Shown: positions 43,220 through 51,732, counted from the first letter of the stretch. The stretch: DNA of 64,000 nucleotides from Bog-756 sp963704615 (GCA_963704615.1 OY969923.1:2046001-2110000), one strand, 5' to 3'. Notes: generated from the sequence alone by a model not told the origin. Made by a program: numbers and translations.

Positions 43220-43309
43220 TACACTGGCACCCATTGGTGAACGGTGGTCAACCCGGTAGCTCTGAGACCGGGTGGCGTGCCACCCCTGGTGGGGCAAGGA
43301 GTTGTTTCC
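43220..43309 (+). promoter_or_regulatory. Promoter -10 and structured leader before small zinc-ribbon gene
   Basis: TACACT at 43220-43225 would start an mRNA near 43232 with a leader of about 80 bases. The leader can form three hairpins: 43251-43257 with 43267-43273, 43270-43275 with 43280-43285, and 43280-43284 with 43288-43292. Adjacent ones share bases and exclude each other. AAGGAG follows at 43296-43301. This may be a regulatory leader; no known riboswitch fits. Confidence 0.35.
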
Positions 43310-43519
43310 GTGAAGAAGGGACGCCATCGCCGCTTCGAGGAAGCGCGCAGTTTGAAACGGTCCGTCGCGACGGCCAACCGGCGTTGCCCCGAGTGCGGCG
43401 CCGAGCCCGACGACAAACACGCCTCATGGTGCCTGGCCACCGAGGACGACTACGACGAGATCCTCGGAACCGCACCGAAGGACGCCACCTTGGCCGAGGA
43501 CGATCCGCTGGCTGAGTGA
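43310..43519 (+). CDS. Small zinc-ribbon-like protein
   Basis: A 69-residue protein with a basic N-terminus (MKKGRHRRFEEARSLKRSV), a CPEC pair at about 27-30 and one more Cys in HASWCLATEDD, followed by an acidic tail. CxxC plus His/Cys suggests one zinc ribbon. No family is recognised. The GTG at 43310 has AAGGAG eight bases upstream, which favours it over starts further up. Confidence 0.65.
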   Translation: MKKGRHRRFEEARSLKRSVATANRRCPECGAEPDDKHASWCLATEDDYDEILGTAPKDATLAEDDPLAE

Positions 43520-43557
43520 TCGGCCGCCTCCGATCGGTCGACCGCTCCCCGGTGTGA

Positions 43558-44307
43558 TCAGCGACGCACTGTGGGGTGGGGGAGCAAGGTGACCCGGGCC
43601 CGGGGCGCGGTGCGCTCGTCGAGATAGGCCTTCAGCCTCTTGTAGACCTTCTTGCCCGCCATCGTCTCCAACTCGGTCCGCATGCTGAGGTAGACGGGCT
43701 CGTGGCCCACGAAGGCGGCGGGATCCTCGGTGCACCACCAGTGGAACTCGTCGCCCCCCTCACCCCAGTGGCGCCGGTCCCATTGCCGGACGACGGAGGT
43801 GATCCGGCCGTCGGCCGACGTCTCGTCCTCGCGGCGCAGCGGGAGCTGCCAACACACCTCGGGCTTGAGCTCGACGTGGCTCCGGCCCTGGATCTCCGCG
43901 GCTCGGTGCAACGCACAGCCCGCTCCGCCCGGGAATCCGGGCCGATTGAGGAAGATGCAGGCACCTTTGACCAAACGGGTCCCGAGATCACCGTCGGGCA
44001 GTTTCTTGACCACGCCCTTTTGGCCTTGTTTGTGGAACTGCCAGACGTCAGCCGTGAGCTCCTTGGCGGCGCGCTCCACGGTGCGGGCATCCTTCTTGCC
44101 GGTGAAGTGGGCGCCGTACGAGCAGCAGCCCTGCACCAACTCGGGGGCTGGGCCGGTCAGGACGCCCTGACACCCCTGCCCGAAGATGCACATCCAGGAG
44201 CTGACCAGGAAGGTGACGTCGAACTGCCAGGTCCGCTCCTCGTCGGGATCGTTGAAACTGACCCATTCGTGAGTTTCTGCAGGAATGTGCGTGTGGCGAG
44301 CGGGCAC
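43558..44307 (-). CDS. Cysteine-rich protein, possible YkgJ-like metal-binding family
   Basis: A 249-residue protein with many cysteines in ordered pairs: CIFGQGCQG, GCCSYGAHF, GACIFLNRPGFPGGAGCALH and PEVCWQLPL. The last two resemble the C-x(n)-GC-x-LH...P-x-x-C pattern of YkgJ/DUF3109-type zinc or iron chelating proteins. A conserved-looking aromatic/His segment follows (QWDRRHWGEGGDEFHWWC). Function is unknown. The GTG at 44307 lies 18 bases from the divergent nfuA start, which hints at a shared Fe-S or metal theme. Confidence 0.65.
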   Translation of the reverse strand: MPARHTHIPAETHEWVSFNDPDEERTWQFDVTFLVSSWMCIFGQGCQGVLTGPAPELVQGCCSYGAHFTGKKDARTVERAAKELTADVWQFHKQGQKGVVKKLPDGDLGTRLVKGACIFLNRPGFPGGAGCALHRAAEIQGRSHVELKPEVCWQLPLRREDETSADGRITSVVRQWDRRHWGEGGDEFHWWCTEDPAAFVGHEPVYLSMRTELETMAGKKVYKRLKAYLDERTAPRARVTLLPHPTVRR

Positions 44308-44312
44308 GCCCT

Positions 44313-44318
44313 TATGAT
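44313..44318 (+). promoter_or_regulatory. -10 element, leaderless spacing, nfuA
   Basis: TATGAT (extended as TTATGAT) ends seven bases before the nfuA ATG at 44326; no ribosome site is present. It lies inside the 18-base space between two divergent starts. Confidence 0.5.
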
Positions 44319-44325
44319 GACAGGC

Positions 44326-44982
44326 ATGAGCGAAGACCGTGAGGACATCCGTCCGGTGTTGACGATCACCCCGGACGCACGCGCCACCGTGCTCGAGGTT
44401 CTGGCCAACGAGGCCGAGTCGGAGACGCTGGCCCTCTGGTTGGAGATCAGCGGTGAGAGCGACGGCGCCTACGCCTACGACATGTATTTTCAGGCTCTGG
44501 CCGACGCCAGTGGCGGGGACGTCGTGCAACAGGACGACGAACTGCCGTTGGTGATCCCTCAGGCCAGCGTGGAACGGCTGCAGGGCGCGACCCTGGACCA
44601 TGTCACCGACGCGGGCGGGGAGGGCGGGCTGGTCATCGTGAACCCCAACACGCCGCCGGTTCCCACTCTGCGGGGCATGGCCTCAGGCCCGGGTGTCGAT
44701 CTGTCCGATCCGATGGCCCAGCGGGTGGTCTCGGTCCTCGACGAGCAGGTGAACCCGAGCATCGCCGCCCACGGGGGTCGCGCCGACCTGGTCGCCGTCG
44801 AGGACGCGTCGGTGTACCTCCGCCTCAGCGGAGGGTGTCAGGGTTGCGGGATGGCCAAGGCCACCCTGACCCAGGGGATCGAGGTCATTCTGCGCGAGGC
44901 CATCCCCGAGATCGTCAGCATCGTTGATGTGACCGACCACGCCGACGGGACCAATCCCTACTACGAACCGGCCCACAGCTGA
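44326..44982 (+). CDS. nfuA: Fe-S cluster biogenesis protein NfuA-like
   Basis: A 218-residue protein with the two-part NfuA build. An N-terminal A-type (HesB-like) domain (about 9-105) has lost its cluster cysteines, and a C-terminal NifU domain (about 125-210) keeps the CxxC pair Cys171 and Cys174 in SGGCQGCGMAKATLTQGIE. NfuA delivers 4Fe-4S clusters to target proteins. I chose the ATG at 44326 because of the -10 just upstream and because homology begins there. Confidence 0.88.
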   Translation: MSEDREDIRPVLTITPDARATVLEVLANEAESETLALWLEISGESDGAYAYDMYFQALADASGGDVVQQDDELPLVIPQASVERLQGATLDHVTDAGGEGGLVIVNPNTPPVPTLRGMASGPGVDLSDPMAQRVVSVLDEQVNPSIAAHGGRADLVAVEDASVYLRLSGGCQGCGMAKATLTQGIEVILREAIPEIVSIVDVTDHADGTNPYYEPAHS

Positions 44983-44989
44983 CCTCCGG

Positions 44990-45721
44990 TCAGCTGGGCG
45001 GATCGGTGAGGTGACCCTCCAGCCAGGCCAGCGTGCGCTCCCACCCGTCCGTCGCCGCCGCGGCCTGATACGAGGGACGGGCGTCGCAGTGGAAGCCGTG
45101 CTCGGCCTCGGGGTAGCGGACGATCTCGGTGTCCACCGGAGCATCCGCGGCCAACTCCTCCCGTAGCCGCTCCACGTCCTCGACGGGAATGCTCGGGTCG
45201 GCGTCGCCGAACAAGCCGAGCCACGGGGTGGGCATCGTCGGGATGAGATCCAGCAGTGACCCCATCGCCTCACTCCGGCCGGTCACGATCCCTCCGCCGT
45301 AGAAACTCACCGCGGCGCCGATGGCCCTGTTCCCGGCCACCAAGAAGGAGGCCCGGCCACCCATGCAGAAGCCGACGACGCCGATCCGGTCCGAGGTCCA
45401 TCCCTCGTCGTGGAGGTGGCCCAGCACGGCGTCGACGTCGGCCAGCATGCCGGTATCGGTGAGGGCCTGCATATGGGGCATGACCTTGCTGAAGTCGTCG
45501 TAGTCGAGGGTGGGCGACCCAGTTCGGTGGAACAGATGCGGCGCCGCCGCGTGGTAGCCGGCCTCGGCGAACCGGCGGGCCACATCCTCGATGTGGCCGT
45601 TGACCCCAAACGCCTCCTGGAGCACGATCAACGCGCCGCGCCCGAGCGCGGGGTCGGCTGTCACCTCGTAGCAGGGCATGCTGCCTTCGGGCACGATGAG
45701 CTCGACGGTGATGGCGTTCAT
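44990..45721 (-). CDS. Dienelactone hydrolase family protein
   Basis: A 243-residue alpha/beta hydrolase with the family's Cys nucleophile in GFCMGGRAS, the Asp in LFGDADPSIP and the His in AEHGFHCD. LIVLQEAFGVNGHIEDVARRFAEAGYHAAAPHLF is the typical N-terminal part. Substrate is not predictable. It converges on nfuA with seven bases between. Confidence 0.88.
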   Translation of the reverse strand: MNAITVELIVPEGSMPCYEVTADPALGRGALIVLQEAFGVNGHIEDVARRFAEAGYHAAAPHLFHRTGSPTLDYDDFSKVMPHMQALTDTGMLADVDAVLGHLHDEGWTSDRIGVVGFCMGGRASFLVAGNRAIGAAVSFYGGGIVTGRSEAMGSLLDLIPTMPTPWLGLFGDADPSIPVEDVERLREELAADAPVDTEIVRYPEAEHGFHCDARPSYQAAAATDGWERTLAWLEGHLTDPPS

Positions 45722-45801
45722 CGCCCCACGATGCCCGACTCGGCGAAGCCCGTCCAGTACGTTGCGGGGCGTGGACGCGTCTGCTGGTATCGGGGGCGAC
45801 G

Positions 45802-46611
45802 GTGGCCGGTCTGGTCATCGGAGCCACCCTCGATCCGGTCGGGCAGCGCATGGCCGACCGGAGCCGAGCCCAGGACGAGAGGCGTCGTGCGGAGCGGCTG
45901 TTGACCACGGCTGACCCGCCGGGCACGGCGGTCGACCCCGCCCCGGGCACCGACCACGACGCCGGCGCCCCCGGTGGGGCGGAAGACGCCGCCACCGAGG
46001 TGCCCGCCTCCCCACCGGCTTCCGGCCTGCTGCCGTCCGGTCGGTCGTCACCGCGTCAGGTGGTGGCGTCAGTGGTCACCGGCGCCCTGTTCGGGGCCAC
46101 CGCCGCCCACTTCGGACGGAACCTGATCGTGGCGCCCTTCTGTGGCTTCTTCGCCATGCTGGTGGTCGTCTCGGTCACCGACCTCACCCATCGCCTGGTT
46201 CCCCGGCGCCTGATCTACGAGGCGATGCTGGTCGCCGCCCCGCTGCTGGTGGTCACATCAGCGGTCGACCACCGGTGGCACAGCCTGGTCGGGTCGGTCA
46301 TCGCCGGCGCGGTGGCCTTCGGGCTGTTCTTCGCCGTCTGGTGGTTCATCCCCCGGGGCATGGGCTTCGGCGACGTGCGCCTGGCCGGGGCCATCGGTTT
46401 CACTGTGGGCTACCTGAGCTTGCTGCACGCCTATGTGGCCTTCCTGGCCGGTTTCGTGATCGGGACCGTCTTCGGGCTCATCGTCGCCGTGGTGGCCTCA
46501 TCGGGTCGGCGGACCCGAATTCCCTTCGGTCCGTCGTTGGCCGCCGGCGCGGTGTTCGCCGTGTTCTGGGGTGGCCCGGTGGCGCACGCTCTCTTCCACG
46601 CCGGCTCCTGA
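45802..46611 (+). CDS. A24 family prepilin peptidase
   Basis: A 269-residue membrane protein. The first catalytic Asp lies in VSVTDLTHRLVPRRL and the second in GMGFGDVRLAGAIG, the signature of type IV prepilin peptidases. The N-methylation domain is shortened: the Cys zinc motif is absent and about 60 residues between the first segment and the core are Pro/Ala/Gly-rich. The GTG at 45802 may not be the true start, because upstream codons also read as hydrophobic. No pilus genes lie in the window. Confidence 0.8.
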   Translation: MAGLVIGATLDPVGQRMADRSRAQDERRRAERLLTTADPPGTAVDPAPGTDHDAGAPGGAEDAATEVPASPPASGLLPSGRSSPRQVVASVVTGALFGATAAHFGRNLIVAPFCGFFAMLVVVSVTDLTHRLVPRRLIYEAMLVAAPLLVVTSAVDHRWHSLVGSVIAGAVAFGLFFAVWWFIPRGMGFGDVRLAGAIGFTVGYLSLLHAYVAFLAGFVIGTVFGLIVAVVASSGRRTRIPFGPSLAAGAVFAVFWGGPVAHALFHAGS

Positions 46612-46706
46612 CGCGGACCGGGCCGATGGCCGTGCCGCCCGCCGGTCGGCTGGGCGCAGAGCCCGGTGTGGTCCGCCGGACAGGCGGGGGCCGGGGTCGC
46701 CCCGAG

Positions 46707-46712
46707 TAGATT
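46707..46712 (+). promoter_or_regulatory. -10 element, leaderless spacing, aroC
   Basis: TAGATT ends seven bases before the aroC ATG at 46720, with no ribosome site. It would start the long aro-efp-nusB transcript without a leader. Confidence 0.45.
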
Positions 46713-46719
46713 TGCCGGG

Positions 46720-47949
46720 ATGCTCCGTTTCCTGACCGCCGGTGAGTCGCACGGTCGCGCCCTGGTGGTGATCGTCGAGGGGATGCCGGCCGGGCTCCCG
46801 GTGAGCGAGGAGGACATCCAACAAGAGCTGGCCCGTCGCCGGTTGGGCTTCGGGCGGGGACCGCGTATGCGGTTCGAGGCCGACGAGGTCAGCCTGCTGG
46901 GCGGGATCCGCCACGGGAGGACGCTCGGATCGCCGATCGCCATCGAGATCGCCAATACCGAATGGCCCAAGTGGGAAGAGGAGATGTCGCCCCATCCCGG
47001 CCTCCCCTCCAAGGTGCTGACCCAGCCCCGTCCGGGACACGCCGACCTCTCCGGCATGCTCAAGTACGGGTTCGCCGACGCCCGGGACGTCCTCGAACGG
47101 GCGTCGGCCCGCGAGACGGCCGCCCGGGTGGCCGCGGGAACGCTGGCCAAGCTGCTGCTGCGCGAGATCGACATCGGCATCCTCAGCCACATCGTGCAGC
47201 TGGGACCCGAACGGGTCGACTCCGAGGTGCTCCCCACCCTGGACGACCTGCCGCGGATCGATGCATCCCAGGTGCGTTGTGCCGTCCTGTCGGCCGAGGA
47301 ACGGATGGTGGCCGCGGTGAAGGCGGCGGCCAAAGACGGAGACTCGCTCGGTGGCGTGGCCGAGGTGATCGCCTACGGGGTGCCGGTGGGCCTCGGGAGC
47401 CACGTGCACTGGGACCGGCGACTCGACGGCCTCGTGGCCCGGGCTCTGATGAGCATCCAGGCCATCAAGGCGGTCGAGTTCGGCGACGGCGCCGAGCTCG
47501 CCGGTCGACGGGGCAGCGACGCCCACGACGCCATCCGCATGGCTCAGCCCGGTGGTGACGGGGACGATCAGGGCACCGAGGGGAATCTCGGTGGCGGTTA
47601 TGTGCGCGACACCCACCACGCCGGGGGTATCGAAGGGGGTATCTCCACCGGCTCGCCCATCGTGGCCCGCGTCTCCATGAAACCGCTGGCCACCCTCAAT
47701 CGGCCCACCCTGGGCACGGTCGACGTGGTGTCCAAGGAAGCCACCGTGTCGTTCAAGGAGCGCACCGACGTGACCGCGGTTCCGGCCATGGGCGTCGTGG
47801 CCGAGACCATGATGGCGCTGGTCCTGGCGGGCGAGGCGCTGCGCAAGTTCGGTGGCGACTCGGTCGAGGAATTCCGGCGCAACTGCCAGGGGTACCTCAC
47901 CGCGCTGGGCGGCACCCCTTCGGCGGCCCCGCACCCCGACCATGGTTGA
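46720..47949 (+). CDS. aroC: Chorismate synthase
   Basis: A 409-residue FMN-dependent enzyme that makes chorismate from EPSP. LRFLTAGESHGRALVVIVEGMPAG opens the protein, followed by LARRRLGFGRGPRM, GHADLSGMLKYG, DARDVLERASARETAARV and the C-terminal GGISTGSPIVARVSMKP and RTDVTAVPAMGVV. The ATG at 46720 starts the homologous region. It overlaps aroK by 8 bases. Confidence 0.96.
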   Translation: MLRFLTAGESHGRALVVIVEGMPAGLPVSEEDIQQELARRRLGFGRGPRMRFEADEVSLLGGIRHGRTLGSPIAIEIANTEWPKWEEEMSPHPGLPSKVLTQPRPGHADLSGMLKYGFADARDVLERASARETAARVAAGTLAKLLLREIDIGILSHIVQLGPERVDSEVLPTLDDLPRIDASQVRCAVLSAEERMVAAVKAAAKDGDSLGGVAEVIAYGVPVGLGSHVHWDRRLDGLVARALMSIQAIKAVEFGDGAELAGRRGSDAHDAIRMAQPGGDGDDQGTEGNLGGGYVRDTHHAGGIEGGISTGSPIVARVSMKPLATLNRPTLGTVDVVSKEATVSFKERTDVTAVPAMGVVAETMMALVLAGEALRKFGGDSVEEFRRNCQGYLTALGGTPSAAPHPDHG

Positions 47950-48484
47950 CCGGATCATCCTGGTCGGCATGATGGGGGCGGGGAAGACCACGGTGGGACG
48001 GTCACTGGCCGGACGACTGGGGTGGCGGCACTGCGATTCGGACCTCGAGGTGATGAGGGACACCGGCCGCACCGTGCCCGAGCTCTTCGCCGAGCGCGGT
48101 GAAGCGGCCTTCCGGGCCGAGGAGTCGCGGGTCCTGGCCGAAGCTCTCTCGTCCCGCGACTCGGTGGTGGTCTCGGCCGCCGGCGGGGTGGTGCTGTCGG
48201 TGGCCAACCGGGACCTCCTCACCCAGTCGGGCATCGTGGTGTGGTTGCGGGCCGCCCCCGAGCTTCTGGTCCGCCGGGTGGGCAGTGGCACCGGCCGACC
48301 CCTGTTGGACGACGACCCGGCGAGCAACCTCCTCGATCTCTACACGGTCAGGCGTCCGCTGTACGAGTCGGTGGCCGCGGTGGTCGTGGATGTCGACGCC
48401 CTGACCCCGCGCCAGGTGGTCGATCGGGTCCTGAGCGAACCGGCGCTGGTGTCCCGGGGGATCACCGTGGGCGGGGACCGATGA
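47942..48484 (+). CDS. aroK: Shikimate kinase
   Basis: A 180-residue P-loop kinase. The Walker A is GMMGAGKTTVGR; the shikimate Asp/Arg lie in DSDLEVM and FRAEESRVL; the GGG-type loop is SAAGGVVLS; the lid Arg is in GTGRPLLDD. It phosphorylates shikimate two steps before chorismate. The ATG overlaps aroC, and the stop overlaps aroB as ATGA. Confidence 0.94.
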   Translation: MVDRIILVGMMGAGKTTVGRSLAGRLGWRHCDSDLEVMRDTGRTVPELFAERGEAAFRAEESRVLAEALSSRDSVVVSAAGGVVLSVANRDLLTQSGIVVWLRAAPELLVRRVGSGTGRPLLDDDPASNLLDLYTVRRPLYESVAAVVVDVDALTPRQVVDRVLSEPALVSRGITVGGDR

Positions 48485-49557
48485 TCGTCGTTCCCGTCGA
48501 CCTCGGGGAGCGTCGGTACGACGTGGTGGTCGGGGAGGGCGTCCGTCACGAGCTGGCCGCCACCCTGGCTGCGGTGGTTCCCGACGCCCGCCGGGCCGCG
48601 GTCGTCTCCCAGCCCGGCATCGGCGTGACCGTCGATCCGGGCATCCCGGCCGACCGGTTCGATGTGCCCGACGGGGAGGAGGCCAAGTCGCTGGCCCAGG
48701 TCGAGCGCCTGTGCCGGGAGTTCGCCCGGGCCGGGCTGGGCCGCTCGGACGTGGTGGTCGCCGTGGGCGGCGGCGTGGTCACCGACCTGGCCGGTTTTGC
48801 CGCAGCGTCGTTCCAGCGCGGCACCGCCTATGTGAACGTGGCCACCACCCTGCTCGGGCAGGTGGATGCCGCCGTCGGGGGCAAGACCGGGGTCAACCTT
48901 CCCGAGGGAAAGAACCTGGTGGGTGCGTTCTGGCAGCCCGCCGCCGTCCTCTGTGACCCGGAGGTGTTGTCCACCCTCCCGCCCCGGGAGTGGGCATCGG
49001 GCCGCGGCGAGATGGCCAAGTACGCCTTTCTGGACGCCGGTCGGGCCCCCGGGCCCGGGCCCGGAGCCGGGCTTCTCGACCTTCCCCTCACCGAGCAGGT
49101 GGCCCGCTGCGTGGCCATCAAGGCGGCGGTCGTGGCCTCCGACGAGCGCGAGGGCGATCGGCGGATGGTCCTCAACTACGGTCACACCCTGGCCCACGCC
49201 CTGGAGGCCTCGGCCTTCGATCCCGAGTCCGAGCTCGACCTCCGGCATGGCGAGGCGGTGGCCATCGGTCTGGTGTTCGCCGCCCAGCTGGCCCGGCGGC
49301 TCGGTCGGGTCGACGACGAGGTGGTCGAGCGCCACCGGCGGGTGGTGGCCTCCTTCGACCTCTCCGCCCTGATGCCGGAGGCAGCCGACCCCGAAACCCT
49401 GGTCACCTTCATGGCCCGCGACAAGAAGGCCCGCCACGATCTCACCTTCGTGCTCGACGGGCCGCACGGGGTCGAAGTGGTACGTGGCGTGGGTGAGGAC
49501 GACGTGGTCGCTACCCTGGCGGAGATGCAGCGCGGCGACCAGTCAGGGAGGACCTAG
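48481..49557 (+). CDS. aroB: 3-Dehydroquinate synthase
   Basis: A 358-residue NAD and zinc enzyme that converts DAHP to dehydroquinate. VAVGGGVVTDLAGFAA, the KTGVNLPEGKNLVGAF loop, EMAKYAFLDA, LNYGHTLAHALE and HGEAVAIGL carry cofactor and zinc ligands (Glu, His, His). A Gly/Pro-rich loop of about ten residues after EMAKYAFLDAG is an unusual addition. The ATG overlaps aroK by 4 bases. Confidence 0.95.
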   Translation: MIVVPVDLGERRYDVVVGEGVRHELAATLAAVVPDARRAAVVSQPGIGVTVDPGIPADRFDVPDGEEAKSLAQVERLCREFARAGLGRSDVVVAVGGGVVTDLAGFAAASFQRGTAYVNVATTLLGQVDAAVGGKTGVNLPEGKNLVGAFWQPAAVLCDPEVLSTLPPREWASGRGEMAKYAFLDAGRAPGPGPGAGLLDLPLTEQVARCVAIKAAVVASDEREGDRRMVLNYGHTLAHALEASAFDPESELDLRHGEAVAIGLVFAAQLARRLGRVDDEVVERHRRVVASFDLSALMPEAADPETLVTFMARDKKARHDLTFVLDGPHGVEVVRGVGEDDVVATLAEMQRGDQSGRT

Positions 49558-50015
49558 TGGGGACAACCGGCGCCATCGTGCTCCTGTCGGGGCCCAATCT
49601 CAACCTGCTGGGCCAGCGCGAGCCGGCCGTCTACGGCACCGACACCCTGGACGACCACGTGGCCACGGCCCGGGAGGCCGCCTCCGAGCACGGACTCACC
49701 CTCGAACACCAGCAGTCCAATCATGAAGGCGACCTGGTCGAAGCGGTGCAGGCGGCGCGGGGGCGGGCCGATGCGATCATCATCAACGCCGGAGCCCTCT
49801 CCCATACCTCGTGGTCGCTCCATGATGCCCTGGCCGCCTTCGACGGGGTGGTGGTGGAGCTCCACCTCTCCAATCCGGCGGCCCGCGAGCCCTTCCGTCA
49901 CACCTCGGTCATCGCCCCGGTGTCCGACGGCTGCATCGCCGGCTTCGGGGGCTTGGGTTACCGGCTGGCCGTCGAAGCCGTCGACCGGCTCCTGGCGGCG
50001 CGCCCCGGTCAATGA
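49557..50015 (+). CDS. aroQ: 3-Dehydroquinate dehydratase, type II
   Basis: A 152-residue type II dehydroquinase. LLSGPNLNLLGQREPAVYG holds the catalytic Tyr and Arg, HQQSNHEGDLVE follows, and INAGALSHTS and VELHLSNPAAREPFRHTSVIAP carry the catalytic His and substrate loop. The GTG start overlaps the aroB stop by one base. It overlaps the next gene as ATGA. Confidence 0.95.
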   Translation: MGTTGAIVLLSGPNLNLLGQREPAVYGTDTLDDHVATAREAASEHGLTLEHQQSNHEGDLVEAVQAARGRADAIIINAGALSHTSWSLHDALAAFDGVVVELHLSNPAAREPFRHTSVIAPVSDGCIAGFGGLGYRLAVEAVDRLLAARPGQ

Positions 50016-51172
50016 TGAGCACGTCCGCTTCCCCCCTCGCCCCCCTGCAGGTCAGCGGACGGCTCGACCGCCTGCGTGGCCTCTTGCCTGCCGCCGGGGA
50101 CCAGGGCCAGCCCATCGCGGGGCTGCTGGTCACCGCGCCGGCCAACATCCGGTGGCTGAGCGGATTCAGTGGTTCGGCCGGGTACCTGCTGGTGACCGGG
50201 GAGACGGCCACCCTGACCACCGACGGGAGGTACCGCACCCAGTCCCACGAACAGCTGACCGCGGCGGGGGTGGAGGGGCAGATCGGGGTGAGCATCGGAG
50301 GGGCCCACGCCCAGCGGGAGGCCCTGGCCGCGGCGGCGCCAGGTGTCGGAACCCTCGGACTGGAAGCCGACCATGTCACCTGGTCGGGGCTGCGCACGTG
50401 GGAGGAACTGTTCGCTCCCGTCGAGCTGGTGGCTACCCGGGGGTTGGTCGAGGGGTTGCGGGCGACCAAGGACGCCGGGGAGATCGCCCGCATGCACAAG
50501 GCCGCGGCAATCGCCGACGAGGCCCTGGCCGAGGTGCTGCCCCTGCTGGCGGCGGCGGGAGCGCGGGGGGCGGGCTCCACTCTGACCGAAGCCCAGTTCG
50601 CCGCCGCCCTCGATCACGCCATGCGCGAGGGTGGTGCGGAAGAGAGCGCTTTCGAAACCATCGTGGCCTCGGGGGAGAACTCGGCAAAGCCGCACGCCCG
50701 TCCCGGCGATCGGCGGATCCGTGCCGGTGATCCGGTCGTCGTCGACTTCGGTGCCGTCTTCGACGGCTACCGCTCCGACATGACCCGCACGTTCAGCGTG
50801 GGTGGCCCGCCGACCGGCGAGCTGGCCACCGTCTTCGCCGTGGTGGCCGAGGCCCAGCGGGCCGGGGTGAGCTCGGTGGCACCGGGCGTCACCGCCGGAT
50901 CGGTCGACGAGGCCTGCCGCCAGGTGATCGCCGCCTCGGGTTGGTCCGACCGTTTCGAGCACGGGACCGGGCACGGAGTCGGGCTCGACATCCATGAAGG
51001 GCCGTCGGTGGGACCGGGGTCAACTGCTATTCTCGACCCCGGCACCGTGGTCACCGTCGAACCGGGTGTATACCTGCCCGGAACCGGTGGGGTGCGCATC
51101 GAGGACACTCTGGTCGTGACCGAGGGCGGCAGCCGACCGCTCACCCAGTTCCCGAAAGAAGTTGCTGTCTGA
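50012..51172 (+). CDS. M24 family Xaa-Pro aminopeptidase
   Basis: A 386-residue pita-bread metallopeptidase with an N-terminal creatinase-type domain (NIRWLSGFSGSAGYLLV). The five metal ligands are visible in VVDFGAVFDGYRSDMTRTF (two Asp), GTGHGVGLDIHEGP (His), and TVEPGVYLPGTGGVRIEDTLVV (two Glu). It likely removes residues before proline. Its place before efp is conserved in Gram-positive bacteria. The ATG is doubled (ATGATG at 50012). Confidence 0.92.
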   Translation: MMSTSASPLAPLQVSGRLDRLRGLLPAAGDQGQPIAGLLVTAPANIRWLSGFSGSAGYLLVTGETATLTTDGRYRTQSHEQLTAAGVEGQIGVSIGGAHAQREALAAAAPGVGTLGLEADHVTWSGLRTWEELFAPVELVATRGLVEGLRATKDAGEIARMHKAAAIADEALAEVLPLLAAAGARGAGSTLTEAQFAAALDHAMREGGAEESAFETIVASGENSAKPHARPGDRRIRAGDPVVVDFGAVFDGYRSDMTRTFSVGGPPTGELATVFAVVAEAQRAGVSSVAPGVTAGSVDEACRQVIAASGWSDRFEHGTGHGVGLDIHEGPSVGPGSTAILDPGTVVTVEPGVYLPGTGGVRIEDTLVVTEGGSRPLTQFPKEVAV

Positions 51173-51732
51173 TGGCTGTCTCCACCAACGATCTGCGGAA
51201 CGGCATGACCCTCGACCTCCCGGAAGGGCTGTTCGCGGTCGTCGAGTTCCAACACGTCAAGCCGGGCAAGGGCGGGGCCTTCGTGCGCACCAAGCTCAAG
51301 AACCAACGGACCGGCGCGGTCATCGAGCGGACCTACCGGGCCGACGAGAAGCTCGAGCAGGCGATCATCGACAAGCGGGAGATGCAGTTCCTCTACCGGG
51401 ACGGATCCGAGTACATCTTCATGGACACCGCCTCCTACGAGCAGCTCCAGGTGGACACCACCCTCCTCGGCGATGCGGCCAACTACCTGAAGGAGGGTGA
51501 CGACGCCGTTCTGCAGTTCTACGGCGCCGAAATCGTCGGGGTCGACCTCCCTGCCGCGGTCGAGCTCACGGTGACCGATACCGAGCCCGGGCTGCAAGGC
51601 GACCGAGTGTCGGGAGCCCGGAAGCCGGCCACCGTCGAGACAGGTCTGGTCGTGTCCGTACCCCTTTTCGTCAACCCCGGCGAAAAGATCAAAGTGGACA
51701 CCCGCACCGGCGAGTACCTGACCCGGGCCTGA
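51172..51732 (+). CDS. efp: Translation elongation factor P
   Basis: A 186-residue three-domain factor that rescues ribosomes stalled on polyproline. The N-terminal loop VKPGKGGAFVR carries Lys33 at the tip that reaches the peptidyl-transferase centre; no modification is evident from the window. KSGEYIF-like DGSEYIFMD and the C-terminal NPGEKIKVDTRTGEYLTR are family marks. The start overlaps the peptidase stop by one base. Confidence 0.97.
   Translation: MAVSTNDLRNGMTLDLPEGLFAVVEFQHVKPGKGGAFVRTKLKNQRTGAVIERTYRADEKLEQAIIDKREMQFLYRDGSEYIFMDTASYEQLQVDTTLLGDAANYLKEGDDAVLQFYGAEIVGVDLPAAVELTVTDTEPGLQGDRVSGARKPATVETGLVVSVPLFVNPGEKIKVDTRTGEYLTRA

Noticed and set aside
43258..43273. Possible thiamine pyrophosphate riboswitch because of CTGAGA
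   Set aside because: The other conserved TPP segments are absent and the order of stems does not fit. The protein downstream is not a thiamine gene.
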